A DNA stretch of 64,000 bases from JBOGCH01 sp051656645 (GCA_051656645.1 JBOGCH010000005.1:120633-184632), one strand, 5' to 3'; shown: positions 40,648 to 50,236, numbered from the stretch's first letter. Notes: a model not told the origin generated them from the letters alone. Numbers and translations: made by a program.

Positions 40648-41397
40648 ATGGATATTGCAATATTATTACGTTTACTTTTTGCGCATTTCCTTGCCGATTT
40701 CATTTTACAGACAGATAATATTAGCAACGGAAAAAATGGATATTATATTCAAAATGGAGTTGAGGTACCAATTACGTCTTCGGTAAAAAACGGTTATCTG
40801 TGTCTACATGGGTTGATTCATGCTATAATAAGCTATTTATTCGTAGCAGATTGGAGTAATTGGCTTCTTCCACTTACATTGTTTACTACTCATATTGCAA
40901 TTGATTGGATAAAGATTAGAGTAGCCCAAAACAGTGGATTGACGTTTGTGTTAGATCAGCTGGCACATTTGTGCGTTATTGTACTACTATGGGTATTTTT
41001 CTTTACATCAAATAACAGTACGTATCACTGGCTAACAAATCAGTGGAATTCAACTGATATATGGTTCATATTAATAGGCTATGGCATTATTTTAAAACCC
41101 ACTTCTATTTTTTTAAATTTATTCATAAGCAGATGGACACCACATGACTCGGCTGAGAGAAGCTTACCCAATGCCGGCAAATGGATTGGATACCTTGAGC
41201 GACTGCTAATTATAACGTTTATGTTGTGCGGAAAAATGGAGGCTGTAGGTTTTTTACTGGCAGCAAAATCCATTTTCAGATATGGCGAGTTAAGTAAATC
41301 CAATGATATTAAAATGACGGAATATGTGCTTATTGGTACTTTGAGTAGTTTTACTATAGCTATCCTTGTTGGGTTTACTCTCTTACAAATATTGTAA
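40648..41397 (+). CDS. DUF3307 multi-span membrane protein
   Basis: 249 residues with about six hydrophobic helices. Conserved polar residues lie inside or at the ends of the first four: His13 and Asp17 (HFLAD), His54 and His58 (HGLIH), His82 and Asp86 (HIAID), Asp103 and His107 (DQLAH). Such paired His/Asp residues suggest an intramembrane metal site, as in the YdjM-type membrane hydrolases; this is inference. It is three bases downstream of the SatD gene, and the two are widely found together as I recall. The operon ends at the hairpin 41401-41436. Confidence 0.82.
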   Translation: MDIAILLRLLFAHFLADFILQTDNISNGKNGYYIQNGVEVPITSSVKNGYLCLHGLIHAIISYLFVADWSNWLLPLTLFTTHIAIDWIKIRVAQNSGLTFVLDQLAHLCVIVLLWVFFFTSNNSTYHWLTNQWNSTDIWFILIGYGIILKPTSIFLNLFISRWTPHDSAERSLPNAGKWIGYLERLLIITFMLCGKMEAVGFLLAAKSIFRYGELSKSNDIKMTEYVLIGTLSSFTIAILVGFTLLQIL

Positions 41398-41400
41398 ACT

Positions 41401-41436
41401 AAAAAGCGCCAATTCCTCTTGGAACTGACGCTTTTT
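41401..41436 (+). terminator. Terminator after the SatD-DUF3307 operon
   Basis: An interrupted hairpin: AAAAAGCG pairs with CGCTTTTT, with inner CA/TG and TCC/GGA pairs separated by small mismatches, ending in a T-run, three bases after the stop codon. The following 80 bases up to nth are featureless. Confidence 0.75.
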
Positions 41437-41516
41437 CTCGTTTTTACCCTACTTAGATGAATTGGGCTTAGTCTGTTTGTTTGTATCTAAGACGGGCATA
41501 TTTCGAAAAGGTTGCG

Positions 41517-42185
41517 TCATGGATTACAATTTTTTTTCATTTCTCTTTTTAATCGAGTCTGATAGAATTTACATACGGGTGTCAAACCGCACTCGTCACA
41601 CTTAGGCTTACGCGCTAGACAAACATATCTGCCATGAAGAATTAACCAATGGTGAGCTTTGGAGAGCAACTCGGAAGGAATATGTTGTACCAACTGTTTT
41701 TCCACTTCGAGTGGCGTTTTCGCATTGGTTACTAACCCAATGCGATGTGCTAAACGAAATACATGTGTATCTACAGGCATAGCCGGTAAATCAAAGGCTA
41801 CAGCACGCATTACATTGGCCGTTTTACGTCCAACTCCGGGTAGGGTTTGTAGCTTCTCCATATCCACTGGAACTTCACCATTAAATTCGCTGATCAATTT
41901 CTCGGCCATATATTTAAGATGCTTGGCCTTATTATTTGGATAGGAAATTGAACGTATTAATTCAAATATCTCTTCAACCTCCGCTTTACTCATAGCTTGA
42001 GGTGTAGGTAATGCCTTAAACAAAGTAGGTGTAACCATATTTACTCTTTTGTCCGTACATTGAGCAGATAAAATAACAGCGACTAATAATTCGAAAGGAT
42101 TTGTAAAGTTCAGTTCTGTCTCAGCCACAGCCTTATGCTCCGAAAACCAGTTAATAAGATAATTGTAACGTTCTTGTTTTCTCAT
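41517..42185 (-). CDS. nth: Endonuclease III
   Basis: DNA glycosylase/AP lyase that removes oxidised pyrimidines. 222 residues from the ATG at 42183-42185 (MRKQERYNYL); a longer frame reaches 42221 but the family starts here and the -7 box at 42219-42226 lies over that upstream codon. The helix-hairpin-helix LQTLPGVGRKTANVM contains the catalytic lysine, the catalytic Asp is in AMPVDTHVFRLAHRIG, and the four [4Fe-4S] cysteines follow the C-x6-C-x2-C-x5-C pattern (CLARKPKCDECGLTPVC). Monocistronic. Confidence 0.95.
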   Translation of the reverse strand: MRKQERYNYLINWFSEHKAVAETELNFTNPFELLVAVILSAQCTDKRVNMVTPTLFKALPTPQAMSKAEVEEIFELIRSISYPNNKAKHLKYMAEKLISEFNGEVPVDMEKLQTLPGVGRKTANVMRAVAFDLPAMPVDTHVFRLAHRIGLVTNAKTPLEVEKQLVQHIPSELLSKAHHWLILHGRYVCLARKPKCDECGLTPVCKFYQTRLKREMKKNCNP

Positions 42186-42218
42186 TTTTGGTATTGAATT
42201 TGTTATTTGAACATAGAG

Positions 42219-42226
42219 CAAAAATA
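42219..42226 (-). promoter_or_regulatory. Probable nth promoter -7 box
   Basis: TATTTTTG on the minus strand, 34 bases before the nth ATG. Confidence 0.4.
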
Positions 42227-42297
42227 ACCATATAATTGAAGATAATAAAATAAATATCTAATTTTACATCACGCTAACAGTAATAACACATTGCATA

Positions 42298-44466
42298 ATG
42301 ATAGATATAACCACCAAACAACGAATTAGAAATAAATATAAACTTTTACTTGAAAGCTGTCCTGCGCTGTTAACACAGCATGACTTACCCCGAGTGAAAG
42401 CAATTTTAGAACGTGATAAGAGCTGCATAATGCCCAACGAATTGGAGAGTTTGTTGGATATTACACTTATTGTCACCAAGGAAATAGGCTTGGGACGTAC
42501 TTCCGTTATATGCTCCATATTGCATAAGGCTTTAGAAATGGAGTTAACAACATTGGATGAAATACGTACCGAATTTGGTGAAAAGATATGGGAAATTGCC
42601 AACGGATTAATGTCTATTAGTCGGATTTACGCAACGCAGCAGATTATTAATTCTGAAAACTTCCGCAAGTTACTACTAAGCTTTGCTAAGGATATCCGTG
42701 TACAGTTAATAATGATTGCAGAAAAGTTATTTGCATTGCGCCGTGCCGGATCTTTAGATCACGATGCGCAACTGGCTTTAACTAAGGAAACGGATTATAT
42801 CTATATTCCTTTTGCACACCGGTTAGGATTGTATAATGTAAAATCCGAGATGGAGGATTTATCATTAAAATATTCTAATCCGAAAATATATAAAGAAATT
42901 GCCCGAAAATTAAAGGATACGAAAGCTGCCAGAGAAAAGTACATTGCGGAGTTTATAGCACCTTTAAAAGAAGAACTAGATAAGCGTGGAATAAAGTATC
43001 AAGTTAAATATAGAACCAAAACAATTGCTTCTATTCTTAACAAAATGCGTAAAAGCCAGGTTGAATTTGAGGAAATATATGACATTTTTGCTGTGCGTTT
43101 TATTATTGATAGTATTGGCGAAGACGAAAAACCTGATTGCTGGCGTGTTTACTCGGTTGTGACTGATAAGTATACGCCAAACCCACGCCGTTTGAGAGAC
43201 TGGATTTCGGTTCCAAAATCTAACGGTTACGAGTCGTTACAAACTACGGTTCTCGGACCGGGTAAACGTTGGGTTGAAGTACAGATTAGGACAGAACGCA
43301 TGGACGACGTTGCGGAAAAAGGCTTTGCAGCTCACTGGAAGTATAAAGGTGGAAGTGCCGATCATGCCGTTGAAAATTGGCTTAACGAATTGCGAGAAAT
43401 TCTTGAAAATAGCACCAACAATACCCTTGAACTATTGGATGATATGAAGATTGAGCTCCAGGATAAGGAGGTTCATGTTTTCACACCTAAAGGAGATTTA
43501 GTAACTCTACAAGCCGGAGCTACGCTGTTGGATTTTGCTTATTCTATCCATACTAACGTTGGTAATCATTGTATGGGTGGTAAAGTTAACGACCGCAATG
43601 AGACACTACGATATGTTTTAAAGAATGGTGACCAAGTATCGATATTCACCTCTGCCAATCAACAACCCAAAGCTGACTGGTTAAACTTTACCATTACCTC
43701 TAAGGCCCGAAATAAAATACGTTCGCTACTTAATGAGGAGGTTAATAAACAGGCTGATGTTGGTAAGGAACTATTGATGCGCCGATTAAAGAATTGGAAG
43801 ATTGAGGTTACCGATGAGTTGATACATAAGTTAATGCAACGCTATAAATATAAATTTGCGTTGGACTTTTATCAAGGAATAGCTAGTGGAAAGCATGATT
43901 TGGCAGATATTAAAGAGTTTCTAATACAGCCTAAGGACGAAGAACGTGCAACTACGACGCAGCAAAGAGATATTAAAGTAAATGAAACAAAAGCAATCTC
44001 TGAGGATGTTCTTTTAATTGATAAAAATGTCACCAATGTTGAGTATAAATTCGCAAAATGTTGTAATCCGGTATATGGAGATGAGATTATGGGATTTGTA
44101 TCTATTGGAGAAGGTATAAAAGTGCACCGCAAAGAATGTAAGAATGCATTGGAACTTACAAAGCGTTATCCATATCGTGTCGTAAAAACGCAATGGACAA
44201 ATGAGGGAGCTACCTCCTACTCGGCCGTACTGCGAATTGCCGGTAAGGATGTAGGTGGGGTAATTAATAAAATTACGGAGGTTATTTCCAAAACTCCTAA
44301 GGTTCTACTGCGGGGAGTCTCTATTAATACCGGCGATGGTGCGTTCTACGGAGAACTAAACGTAAGTGTTAATAATACGGATATGCTAATGCAATTAATA
44401 AATAGAATTAAGCAAATTGATGGCGTTGAACGTGTTAATCGACACAATTCAATGCTTGAACAATAA
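42298..44466 (+). CDS. Rsh-family (p)ppGpp synthetase with degenerate hydrolase domain
   Basis: A 722-residue long Rsh protein: HD-hydrolase region (about 40-190), synthetase (about 230-345), TGS (KEVHVFTPKGDL, about 390-450), a zinc/helical region with KCCNPVYGD, and a C-terminal ACT domain. The synthetase looks intact (RDWISVPKSNGYESLQTTV, EVQIRT). The hydrolase signature HDxxED is changed to HKALEM, and the KLADRLHNMR segment is IAEKLFALRR, so ppGpp hydrolysis is probably lost. It thus corresponds to the RelA-like synthetase of Bacteroidota rather than a bifunctional SpoT. Monocistronic, with a strong terminator. Confidence 0.92.
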   Translation: MIDITTKQRIRNKYKLLLESCPALLTQHDLPRVKAILERDKSCIMPNELESLLDITLIVTKEIGLGRTSVICSILHKALEMELTTLDEIRTEFGEKIWEIANGLMSISRIYATQQIINSENFRKLLLSFAKDIRVQLIMIAEKLFALRRAGSLDHDAQLALTKETDYIYIPFAHRLGLYNVKSEMEDLSLKYSNPKIYKEIARKLKDTKAAREKYIAEFIAPLKEELDKRGIKYQVKYRTKTIASILNKMRKSQVEFEEIYDIFAVRFIIDSIGEDEKPDCWRVYSVVTDKYTPNPRRLRDWISVPKSNGYESLQTTVLGPGKRWVEVQIRTERMDDVAEKGFAAHWKYKGGSADHAVENWLNELREILENSTNNTLELLDDMKIELQDKEVHVFTPKGDLVTLQAGATLLDFAYSIHTNVGNHCMGGKVNDRNETLRYVLKNGDQVSIFTSANQQPKADWLNFTITSKARNKIRSLLNEEVNKQADVGKELLMRRLKNWKIEVTDELIHKLMQRYKYKFALDFYQGIASGKHDLADIKEFLIQPKDEERATTTQQRDIKVNETKAISEDVLLIDKNVTNVEYKFAKCCNPVYGDEIMGFVSIGEGIKVHRKECKNALELTKRYPYRVVKTQWTNEGATSYSAVLRIAGKDVGGVINKITEVISKTPKVLLRGVSINTGDGAFYGELNVSVNNTDMLMQLINRIKQIDGVERVNRHNSMLEQ

Positions 44467-44490
44467 GAGTAAGTTTATTGCATGTTGCGT

Positions 44491-44543
44491 AAAAAGGTAA
44501 AAGTTGTTTCTGAATAATGAACAGAAACAACTTTTACCTTTTT
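44491..44543. terminator. Bidirectional terminator between rsh and the PH-domain gene
   Basis: A perfect 22-bp stem (44491-44512 with 44522-44543) and a nine-base loop; arms begin AAAAAGG and end CCTTTTT, giving U-tracts in both directions between converging genes. Confidence 0.92.
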
Positions 44544-44582
44544 ACTTATATATCGTCTCAATGAATTAATCCAATAAGCTTA

Positions 44583-45050
44583 TTATATATCCCAATCCCA
44601 GATGCGTAATACTCCTCCACTCTGAGGAACGTGAATTGATATTTTAGGATTAATCCGTTTTAATTCCTTTAAAAATTCATCCTCTCTAATCGGAGAAATA
44701 AGCGCATAAGGAAAATTTCCATGACCATACTTATATAAAGCCAATCTTTTTAATGAAGAAGCAGGCGATGATAGCGGATTATACGAACGCTTTACTAAAC
44801 CTATTTCTTGAAGATTAACAGTACCCATAGACAAGAACCATAGTTTGATATGCAAGTTGTTATCTGCAATTACATATCGAGTCCCTGACAAGAAGAGCAT
44901 TGTAATAAGAAAAATGATCCCGAGGGTGCATAGCATGGGGATATTGATTGGCTTTCCATCCAGCAAAACGATAATCCCAAAGATTCCTAAAATGACAAGT
45001 GTAAGCAAGACGCTTATACGAGTTCTATATACGCTTTTGAAAATTGTCAT
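44583..45050 (-). CDS. Small membrane protein with bacterial PH-like domain
   Basis: 155 residues from the ATG at 45048-45050 (MTIFKSVYRT), preferred over a frame extending to 45131 whose first 27 residues look non-coding. Two hydrophobic helices (about residues 11-28 and 37-54) are followed by a soluble beta-rich segment (TRYVIADNNLHIKLWF, then GTVNLQEIGLVKRS and YALISPIREDEFLKELKRI) that resembles the bPH_6 family. Function is unknown; these domains bind membranes or partner proteins. It converges on rsh. Confidence 0.7.
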   Translation of the reverse strand: MTIFKSVYRTRISVLLTLVILGIFGIIVLLDGKPINIPMLCTLGIIFLITMLFLSGTRYVIADNNLHIKLWFLSMGTVNLQEIGLVKRSYNPLSSPASSLKRLALYKYGHGNFPYALISPIREDEFLKELKRINPKISIHVPQSGGVLRIWDWDI

Positions 45051-45287
45051 ATGTAGATGATTATAATTAAGTATGCAATATAGTATCTTTTTACTATAAA
45101 TAGATACTATATTTAGAAGCGTAGTATGCATATTGAGAAATTCCTTTATTAAAAAGGATCTGTATAATCAACAGACTATCAATATTTCACACAATTAATG
45201 ATATCATATAAATCATTATACTAACTTATCGATATGCTATTCGTAAATGCATTGTTGAATATAAATTTACCCATTAATAATTGCATT

Positions 45288-45644
45288 ATGGAAAGACTAA
45301 AACAAATGTTTAAAGTGGTAAGAGATGACCTGAGAGAGAATGTTCCGCCACTTACTGAAGAAATTAACCAAGAACATCATTTCGAAGTTTGGGCTGAGAA
45401 TAATGGCAAGAAAACTTTCTTCGCTAAGGTTATTCTTCACGAAACAATGATAGAATTGGCTTTCTATCCTAAATTGACATATGAATTAGAATGGGAACTA
45501 TTCCCAGATGATATCTTTAAACGTATGCAAGGTACGTTCGATGTTGGTATTATGGATTTGACACCTGAGCTTAGAGCCAATATTAAGGAAGTTATAGCAA
45601 ATCTTATCCAGTATTTTCAAGAAAAGAAATTGCTTCCAGCCTAA
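45288..45644 (+). CDS. Small conserved-looking cytoplasmic protein, unknown function
   Basis: 118 residues from the ATG at 45288 (MERLKQMFKVVRDDL); the frame is open to 45234, but the extra residues (NALLNINLPINN) look like untranslated sequence. No signal peptide or membrane helix. The protein is acidic, mixed alpha/beta, with a central strand region HFEVWAENNGKKTFFAKVIL and an amphipathic C-terminal helix (IKEVIANLIQYFQEKK). I do not recognise a family. A very regular hairpin terminator directly follows, which supports it as a real transcript. Confidence 0.6.
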   Translation: MERLKQMFKVVRDDLRENVPPLTEEINQEHHFEVWAENNGKKTFFAKVILHETMIELAFYPKLTYELEWELFPDDIFKRMQGTFDVGIMDLTPELRANIKEVIANLIQYFQEKKLLPA

Positions 45645-45651
45645 GGAAGCT

Positions 45652-45708
45652 TGTATATGATAAAAATCCTCGATGCTGTTATAGCGTCGAGGATTTTTAT
45701 CATATACA
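45652..45708. terminator. Bidirectional terminator between the 118-aa gene and the DUF5009 gene
   Basis: A 22-bp stem (about 45652-45673 with 45687-45708; TAAAAATCCTCGA core) and a 13-base loop that contains a further GCT/AGC pairing. It separates converging genes. Confidence 0.9.
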
Positions 45709-45745
45709 TACCATTTTCCTTGTGTCCCAAAAGATATTTATATTG

Positions 45746-46873
45746 TTACACCTTTAAAAAATAATTGTTTTTAGCTAGCCAGCGCAATATGAGAAAGAGT
45801 ATTAGGAAATTAAGGAATGTAATCCATACCGTATAGTACTGCCCCATATACGGCTGTAGGCCATGACTCAACGAGGTTGCAATGCTCCGAAAACTTACGC
45901 ACGTTCCTAAAACATAAGCAACAATAGAATTCTTACCATAATACGTTAACCACAATAATCCGCGTGTATGTTTTTTATAGTCAATCCAATAATAGAAAAG
46001 AGCTAAAAGTAGAAAACTTATTCCTCCTGAAAAAAGTGTCATGCTTGATGTCCATATGGGTTTTATTATTGGCATTTGAAAAGAAAAAAGTAAGCCGCAA
46101 AGAGTTAAACCAGCTCCTATGTAAAGAAGACGTTGTACCACAATACGGGGTTGTGTAATTCCACTACGTATAACTTGTCCTGCAAATGCTCCTAACAATA
46201 CGGTTGCTCCAAATGTCAAACTACTCCATATCCATGTGTAATGATAGTGTGGAGAGAAGTGCCATAGTCCATCCTCTGTCCAATATACACCATCACGAAA
46301 ACGTCCCAAAACAAGTTGATCAATCTTTTCGGCAAAATTTCCCTGAGGTGTAAAATCACCAAGGAATGTCATAGGGATCCAATAGATTACAAGAAGTAAA
46401 AATAGAGCTACTAACTGTCCTTTTAACTGAAAATGAAACAGAATTGCACCTGTAATAAAATATCCAATGGCTATTGCTTGAAGAGTATTACTGTAAAAAT
46501 AGATAACGTTGGGATTAAGTCCCAAAAGGTTTCCTTGAACAATCATTCCCAATAGGAATAGGATTATTACCCTTTTAAACATTTTGAGATAAACCTCTTT
46601 TGCAGCCGAAGAGGAAAGTTTTGCAAAAGAGAATGGCATAGCTACTCCCGTTATGAACAAGAACAGTGGCATTACTAGATCCCAACATCGGAACCCTATC
46701 CAGTTTTCATGGCTTAATTGAGTTATTACCGGTTGTAGCCAAGGATACTCCAGTTTAGGCAAAAGTCCCCATAAAACGGGTTGAAGAAATACGAGTAAGA
46801 AAAGGTCAAACCCTCGAAGGATATCTAACGATAATAAGCGTTGTGTTTTGTTAGTAGTAGTATTTGATGTCAT
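45746..46873 (-). CDS. DUF5009 / heparan-alpha-glucosaminide N-acetyltransferase-like membrane protein
   Basis: A 375-residue inner-membrane protein with about ten hydrophobic helices. The start RLLSLDILRGFDLFLLVF and the NWIGFRCWDLVMPLFLFITGVAMPF segment are characteristic of the COG4299/DUF5009 group, relatives of the lysosomal enzyme that moves acetyl groups across a membrane onto glucosamine. A role in acetylating envelope or imported sugars is plausible but inferred. It ends convergently with the 118-residue gene and starts 13 bases before the hairpin that ends the SPOR gene. Confidence 0.82.
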   Translation of the reverse strand: MTSNTTTNKTQRLLSLDILRGFDLFLLVFLQPVLWGLLPKLEYPWLQPVITQLSHENWIGFRCWDLVMPLFLFITGVAMPFSFAKLSSSAAKEVYLKMFKRVIILFLLGMIVQGNLLGLNPNVIYFYSNTLQAIAIGYFITGAILFHFQLKGQLVALFLLLVIYWIPMTFLGDFTPQGNFAEKIDQLVLGRFRDGVYWTEDGLWHFSPHYHYTWIWSSLTFGATVLLGAFAGQVIRSGITQPRIVVQRLLYIGAGLTLCGLLFSFQMPIIKPIWTSSMTLFSGGISFLLLALFYYWIDYKKHTRGLLWLTYYGKNSIVAYVLGTCVSFRSIATSLSHGLQPYMGQYYTVWITFLNFLILFLILRWLAKNNYFLKV

Positions 46874-46886
46874 AGGCCAATAAAAA

Positions 46887-46927
46887 ATAATCGCTTTCGA
46901 TGGGATAATTCCATTGAAAGCGATTAT
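46887..46927 (-). terminator. Terminator after the SPOR lipoprotein gene
   Basis: A 17-bp stem (46887-46903 with 46911-46927) with one G-U pair and a seven-base loop (ATCGCTTTC arm), followed on the minus strand by a T-rich run. Confidence 0.82.
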
Positions 46928-46946
46928 GATACATTTATACGATTAA

Positions 46947-47432
46947 TTACTTAGTTTGCAGTAACCAAGCATCTTTAAACTCAGGATAGTTTGAACGTAT
47001 TTTGCTTAGCAAAGAACGTGCAGCACTTTCACTGTTTGAGCAAGCAACACTTACACGATACATTCCTTGTCTGTTTTGCATAATGTTACTGTCGGTGTAA
47101 CCTTTCTGTACAAGAGATGCACGTAAATTGATAGCATTACTATCGTTAATGAAACTTCCTACAATAACACAATATTGCATAATCTCAGCACCTTGTGTTA
47201 ATGTTACTTCTTCTTGACGAATAACCACTTTTTCATCCTTTCTAGGAGTTTCTTTTTCAATTTCAATAGTGGTTTGTTGCACAACAGGTGTAGGTTTTGG
47301 TTGTTGTGTTTCATTCTGTGTTTGTAGCGGTGCCGGTTCATTTTTAATTTGCGACGGGTCGATCATTGCATATTGCGATGTACAACTTGCAAATAATGTG
47401 GCAACAACTAGGGAGCAAAATAGAGATCTCAT
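46947..47432 (-). CDS. SPOR-domain lipoprotein
   Basis: 161 residues. The lipoprotein signal is MRSLFCSLVVATLFASC, with Cys17 as the probable lipidated residue. Residues about 30-75 are a Pro/Gln/Glu-rich flexible linker, and about 80-158 form a SPOR peptidoglycan-binding domain (YCVIVGSFINDSNAINLRAS, then GMYRVSVACSNSESAARSLL). SPOR domains bind denuded glycan strands at the division site, so this is probably an envelope protein recruited to the septum. Transcribed alone, divergent from the S9 peptidase gene. Confidence 0.88.
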   Translation of the reverse strand: MRSLFCSLVVATLFASCTSQYAMIDPSQIKNEPAPLQTQNETQQPKPTPVVQQTTIEIEKETPRKDEKVVIRQEEVTLTQGAEIMQYCVIVGSFINDSNAINLRASLVQKGYTDSNIMQNRQGMYRVSVACSNSESAARSLLSKIRSNYPEFKDAWLLQTK

Positions 47433-47617
47433 ACTTCTGCTTTTTTTATTAATGATGTTTATACTAATTTTATTACATTATGTTTTTGTTCTTTGCAAGG
47501 ATTAACTTTATTATAACTTATTTATTTTTTCAAGCACTAAGTATTATCCTTATCTTGCAAAGCGCAACAAAAATAATACAATTTATATATACCATTAATT
47601 TTTTTGTCATTTTTAGT

Positions 47618-50125
47618 ATGAAAAAAGTAATCTTTCCTTTACTTATGTTTGCTTCCATGCAAATTTCAGCTCAAAAGCTGGATAAATGGTTGCAATTAAA
47701 ACCTATTGGTTTAGAGAATCCAGCATTAGGATCAATACCAAATGTTGAGAATAAGAGTTTTGATAGTACCCTATTACTTTCAAACAGTTCTCTAAATTTA
47801 AATATGCTAAAACCTGAAGCAGGTTCAGAATGGAGCAACGGACAAATGCAACAGGATACACTTTTAACAAATGCGTCCGCGGCAACTAGTTTATGTTATA
47901 GTGCAACGTATTTTAACACGGATCAATGGATAAGTGGAACAATGAAGGTAACGTCATTTGGTCCAATAGAAGTATATGTTGATGGCAAGAAACAGTTTAC
48001 TCAAAATAGTTTTGACCAAAAAAAAGGTAGTTTCAGATACAGTTTCACTCCCGGTAAACATACTATCATTATTAAAAATATTAGCACGGGTAGCAAGCAA
48101 CTTGCCATGACCTTTGATGCGGACAAACAATTTAGTTCAGCTAAAACAGAGGTGTCGGTATCACCGCTTCGTGGGAAGAATATATACGACGTTTTGAATG
48201 GAAATAAAATAAGTGGAGTATCCGTTTCTCCTTCCGGTAAATACACATTAGTAGGTATTACTAATATTGAAGAAGGAACTCCAATGTCCTTCTCGTCAAT
48301 TTTCGAAACAGACTCTCGGGAGGTTACATATAGTTTCATGCAAGGGGCTAGCAATATTACATGGATGCCTAAGAGCGATGTCGTTACGTTTTTAAGAAAT
48401 CAGAATGGCAAATATACTCTATTCGCGTATAATCCGGCAACGCAAAATCTTACGTCAATATTTCAGCATGATAATTTAATAAATAACATTACATGGTCTC
48501 CAACTGAGGATTACATTATTTACTCCAAAGGACAAGACTATGAAGAGAAAAACTGGCAGCTCAAGAAACTTGAAACAGTACAGGACCGTCAACCAGGTTG
48601 GAGAACACGTCATTTGTTATGTAAATATGACGTAAATACAGGATTACATTCTCAGCTGACTTGGGGAAATTTAACTACCCATCTAATGGATATAAGTACG
48701 GATGGTAAACAACTTTTAATTTCCACATCGACAACGGACTTCTCTACATTCCCGTTCACTGATCAGAGTATTTATATGGTCAATGCTAACACATATAAAG
48801 TTGATACTTTGTTTAGTAAGCAAACTAATTATATTGGATGTAAGTTCTCGCCCGATGGTAAGAAACTACTTATTGATGGAGGTGCTTCTTCATTTGGTAA
48901 ACTCGGAGAGAACATAAAAAAGGGACAACTTGCAAATCAATATGATAAACAACTGTTTATATATGACTTAGCATCAAAACATATTAACCCTATTACCAAG
49001 CATTTTAACCCTTCGGTGGAGGATGCTATTTGGCATAAAGATGGTAATATCTATTTTAAAGCTATTGATGGTGAATATCAACGTTTCTATGTATATAACG
49101 GACAAGAAATTGCTCTAGTACCTACAACAGGCGACATGTTTCTACAAATGAGTATTGCGCGTCAAGGCGATAAAATGGCTTATATCGCAAATAATATGCA
49201 ATACCCGGCTTGTATCTATACTCTGAATTTAAGTAATCCAACTGCAAATAAAGAATGGATAGATCCAGCTAAGGAGCAATACAGAAATATTGTTTTTGGT
49301 CAAGTTGGCGATTGGGATTATAAATACAGTAAAAGCACAACAATAGATGGACGTTATTATTTGCCTTTGGATTTTGATCCGGCAAAAAAATATCCAATGA
49401 TTGTATATTATTACGGAGGAACAACACCGGTGGGAAGAAACTTCTCCGGACGTTGGCCATTTAATATGTATGCTGCTATGGGATATGTTGTATATGTACT
49501 TCAGCCATCGGGAGCCATAGGTTATGGACAAGAGTTCTCTGCTCGTCATCAAAATAATTGGGGAAAAGTAACAGGCGATGAGATTATTACTTGTGTAAAA
49601 GAATTTATTAAGGACCACTCCTTTGTAGATAAAAGCAAAGTGGGCTGTATGGGAGCTTCATATGGTGGTTTTACTACACAATATTTAACAATGCAAACGG
49701 ATATCTTTGCCTGTGCAATCTCACATGCGGGTATCTCCTCTATTTCAAGTTATTGGGGCGATGGATATTGGGGATATGGATACAGTACTAATGCTGCGGG
49801 CAAATCTTATCCATGGAATAGAAAAGATATTTATGTTGATCAAAGCCCACTATTTAATGCAGACAAAGTGCATTGTCCATTACTATTAATACATGGAACA
49901 AAAGATGTTAATGTGCCTACTGCTGAAAGCCAACAAATGTATACTGCATTGAAAATACTTGGAAAAGAGGTGGATTACGTTCTTGTAAAGGATGCCGATC
50001 ATCAGGTAGTGGACTACCAGCAACGTATTTTATGGAGTAATACTATCATGGCTTACTTTGCAAAATACCTAAAAGGACAACCTGCATGGTGGAACAACAT
50101 ATATCCTTCTAAAAATTTGCAATAG
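47618..50125 (+). CDS. S9-family prolyl oligopeptidase (DPP-IV-like), exported
   Basis: 835 residues from the ATG at 47618, which begins a clear signal peptide (MKKVIFPLLMFASMQISA-Q); the frame is open upstream to 47480 but with unlikely composition. Residues about 200-580 show WD-like repeats of a beta-propeller (NITWSPTEDYIIYSKG, GCKFSPDGKKLLIDGG). The C-terminal alpha/beta hydrolase has the nucleophile in GASYGG, Asp in HGTKDVNVP and His in DADHQV. It probably trims proline-containing peptides in the periplasm, feeding peptide fermentation. Monocistronic. Confidence 0.92.
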   Translation: MKKVIFPLLMFASMQISAQKLDKWLQLKPIGLENPALGSIPNVENKSFDSTLLLSNSSLNLNMLKPEAGSEWSNGQMQQDTLLTNASAATSLCYSATYFNTDQWISGTMKVTSFGPIEVYVDGKKQFTQNSFDQKKGSFRYSFTPGKHTIIIKNISTGSKQLAMTFDADKQFSSAKTEVSVSPLRGKNIYDVLNGNKISGVSVSPSGKYTLVGITNIEEGTPMSFSSIFETDSREVTYSFMQGASNITWMPKSDVVTFLRNQNGKYTLFAYNPATQNLTSIFQHDNLINNITWSPTEDYIIYSKGQDYEEKNWQLKKLETVQDRQPGWRTRHLLCKYDVNTGLHSQLTWGNLTTHLMDISTDGKQLLISTSTTDFSTFPFTDQSIYMVNANTYKVDTLFSKQTNYIGCKFSPDGKKLLIDGGASSFGKLGENIKKGQLANQYDKQLFIYDLASKHINPITKHFNPSVEDAIWHKDGNIYFKAIDGEYQRFYVYNGQEIALVPTTGDMFLQMSIARQGDKMAYIANNMQYPACIYTLNLSNPTANKEWIDPAKEQYRNIVFGQVGDWDYKYSKSTTIDGRYYLPLDFDPAKKYPMIVYYYGGTTPVGRNFSGRWPFNMYAAMGYVVYVLQPSGAIGYGQEFSARHQNNWGKVTGDEIITCVKEFIKDHSFVDKSKVGCMGASYGGFTTQYLTMQTDIFACAISHAGISSISSYWGDGYWGYGYSTNAAGKSYPWNRKDIYVDQSPLFNADKVHCPLLLIHGTKDVNVPTAESQQMYTALKILGKEVDYVLVKDADHQVVDYQQRILWSNTIMAYFAKYLKGQPAWWNNIYPSKNLQ

Positions 50126-50153
50126 TTTAACTTATACTTTATTACAATTTAGC

Positions 50154-50161
50154 TATCTTTG
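50154..50161 (+). promoter_or_regulatory. Probable tkt promoter -7 box
   Basis: TATCTTTG, 76 bases before the preferred ATG at 50237. Confidence 0.5.
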
Positions 50162-50236
50162 TAGCACTTATTTTTTATGTAAAAATACAATAATTAGATA
50201 GCTCCTTATGTGAGCGTAAATGTAAATTATCGAAAC

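Noticed and set aside
40000..41397. Pycsar anti-phage system (cyclase plus membrane effector)
   Set aside because: The gene pair resembles the layout, but SatD carries an HTH, its catalytic Asn position is His, and DUF3307 has its own polar membrane motif unlike the known effector; kept only as an idea within the SatD finding.
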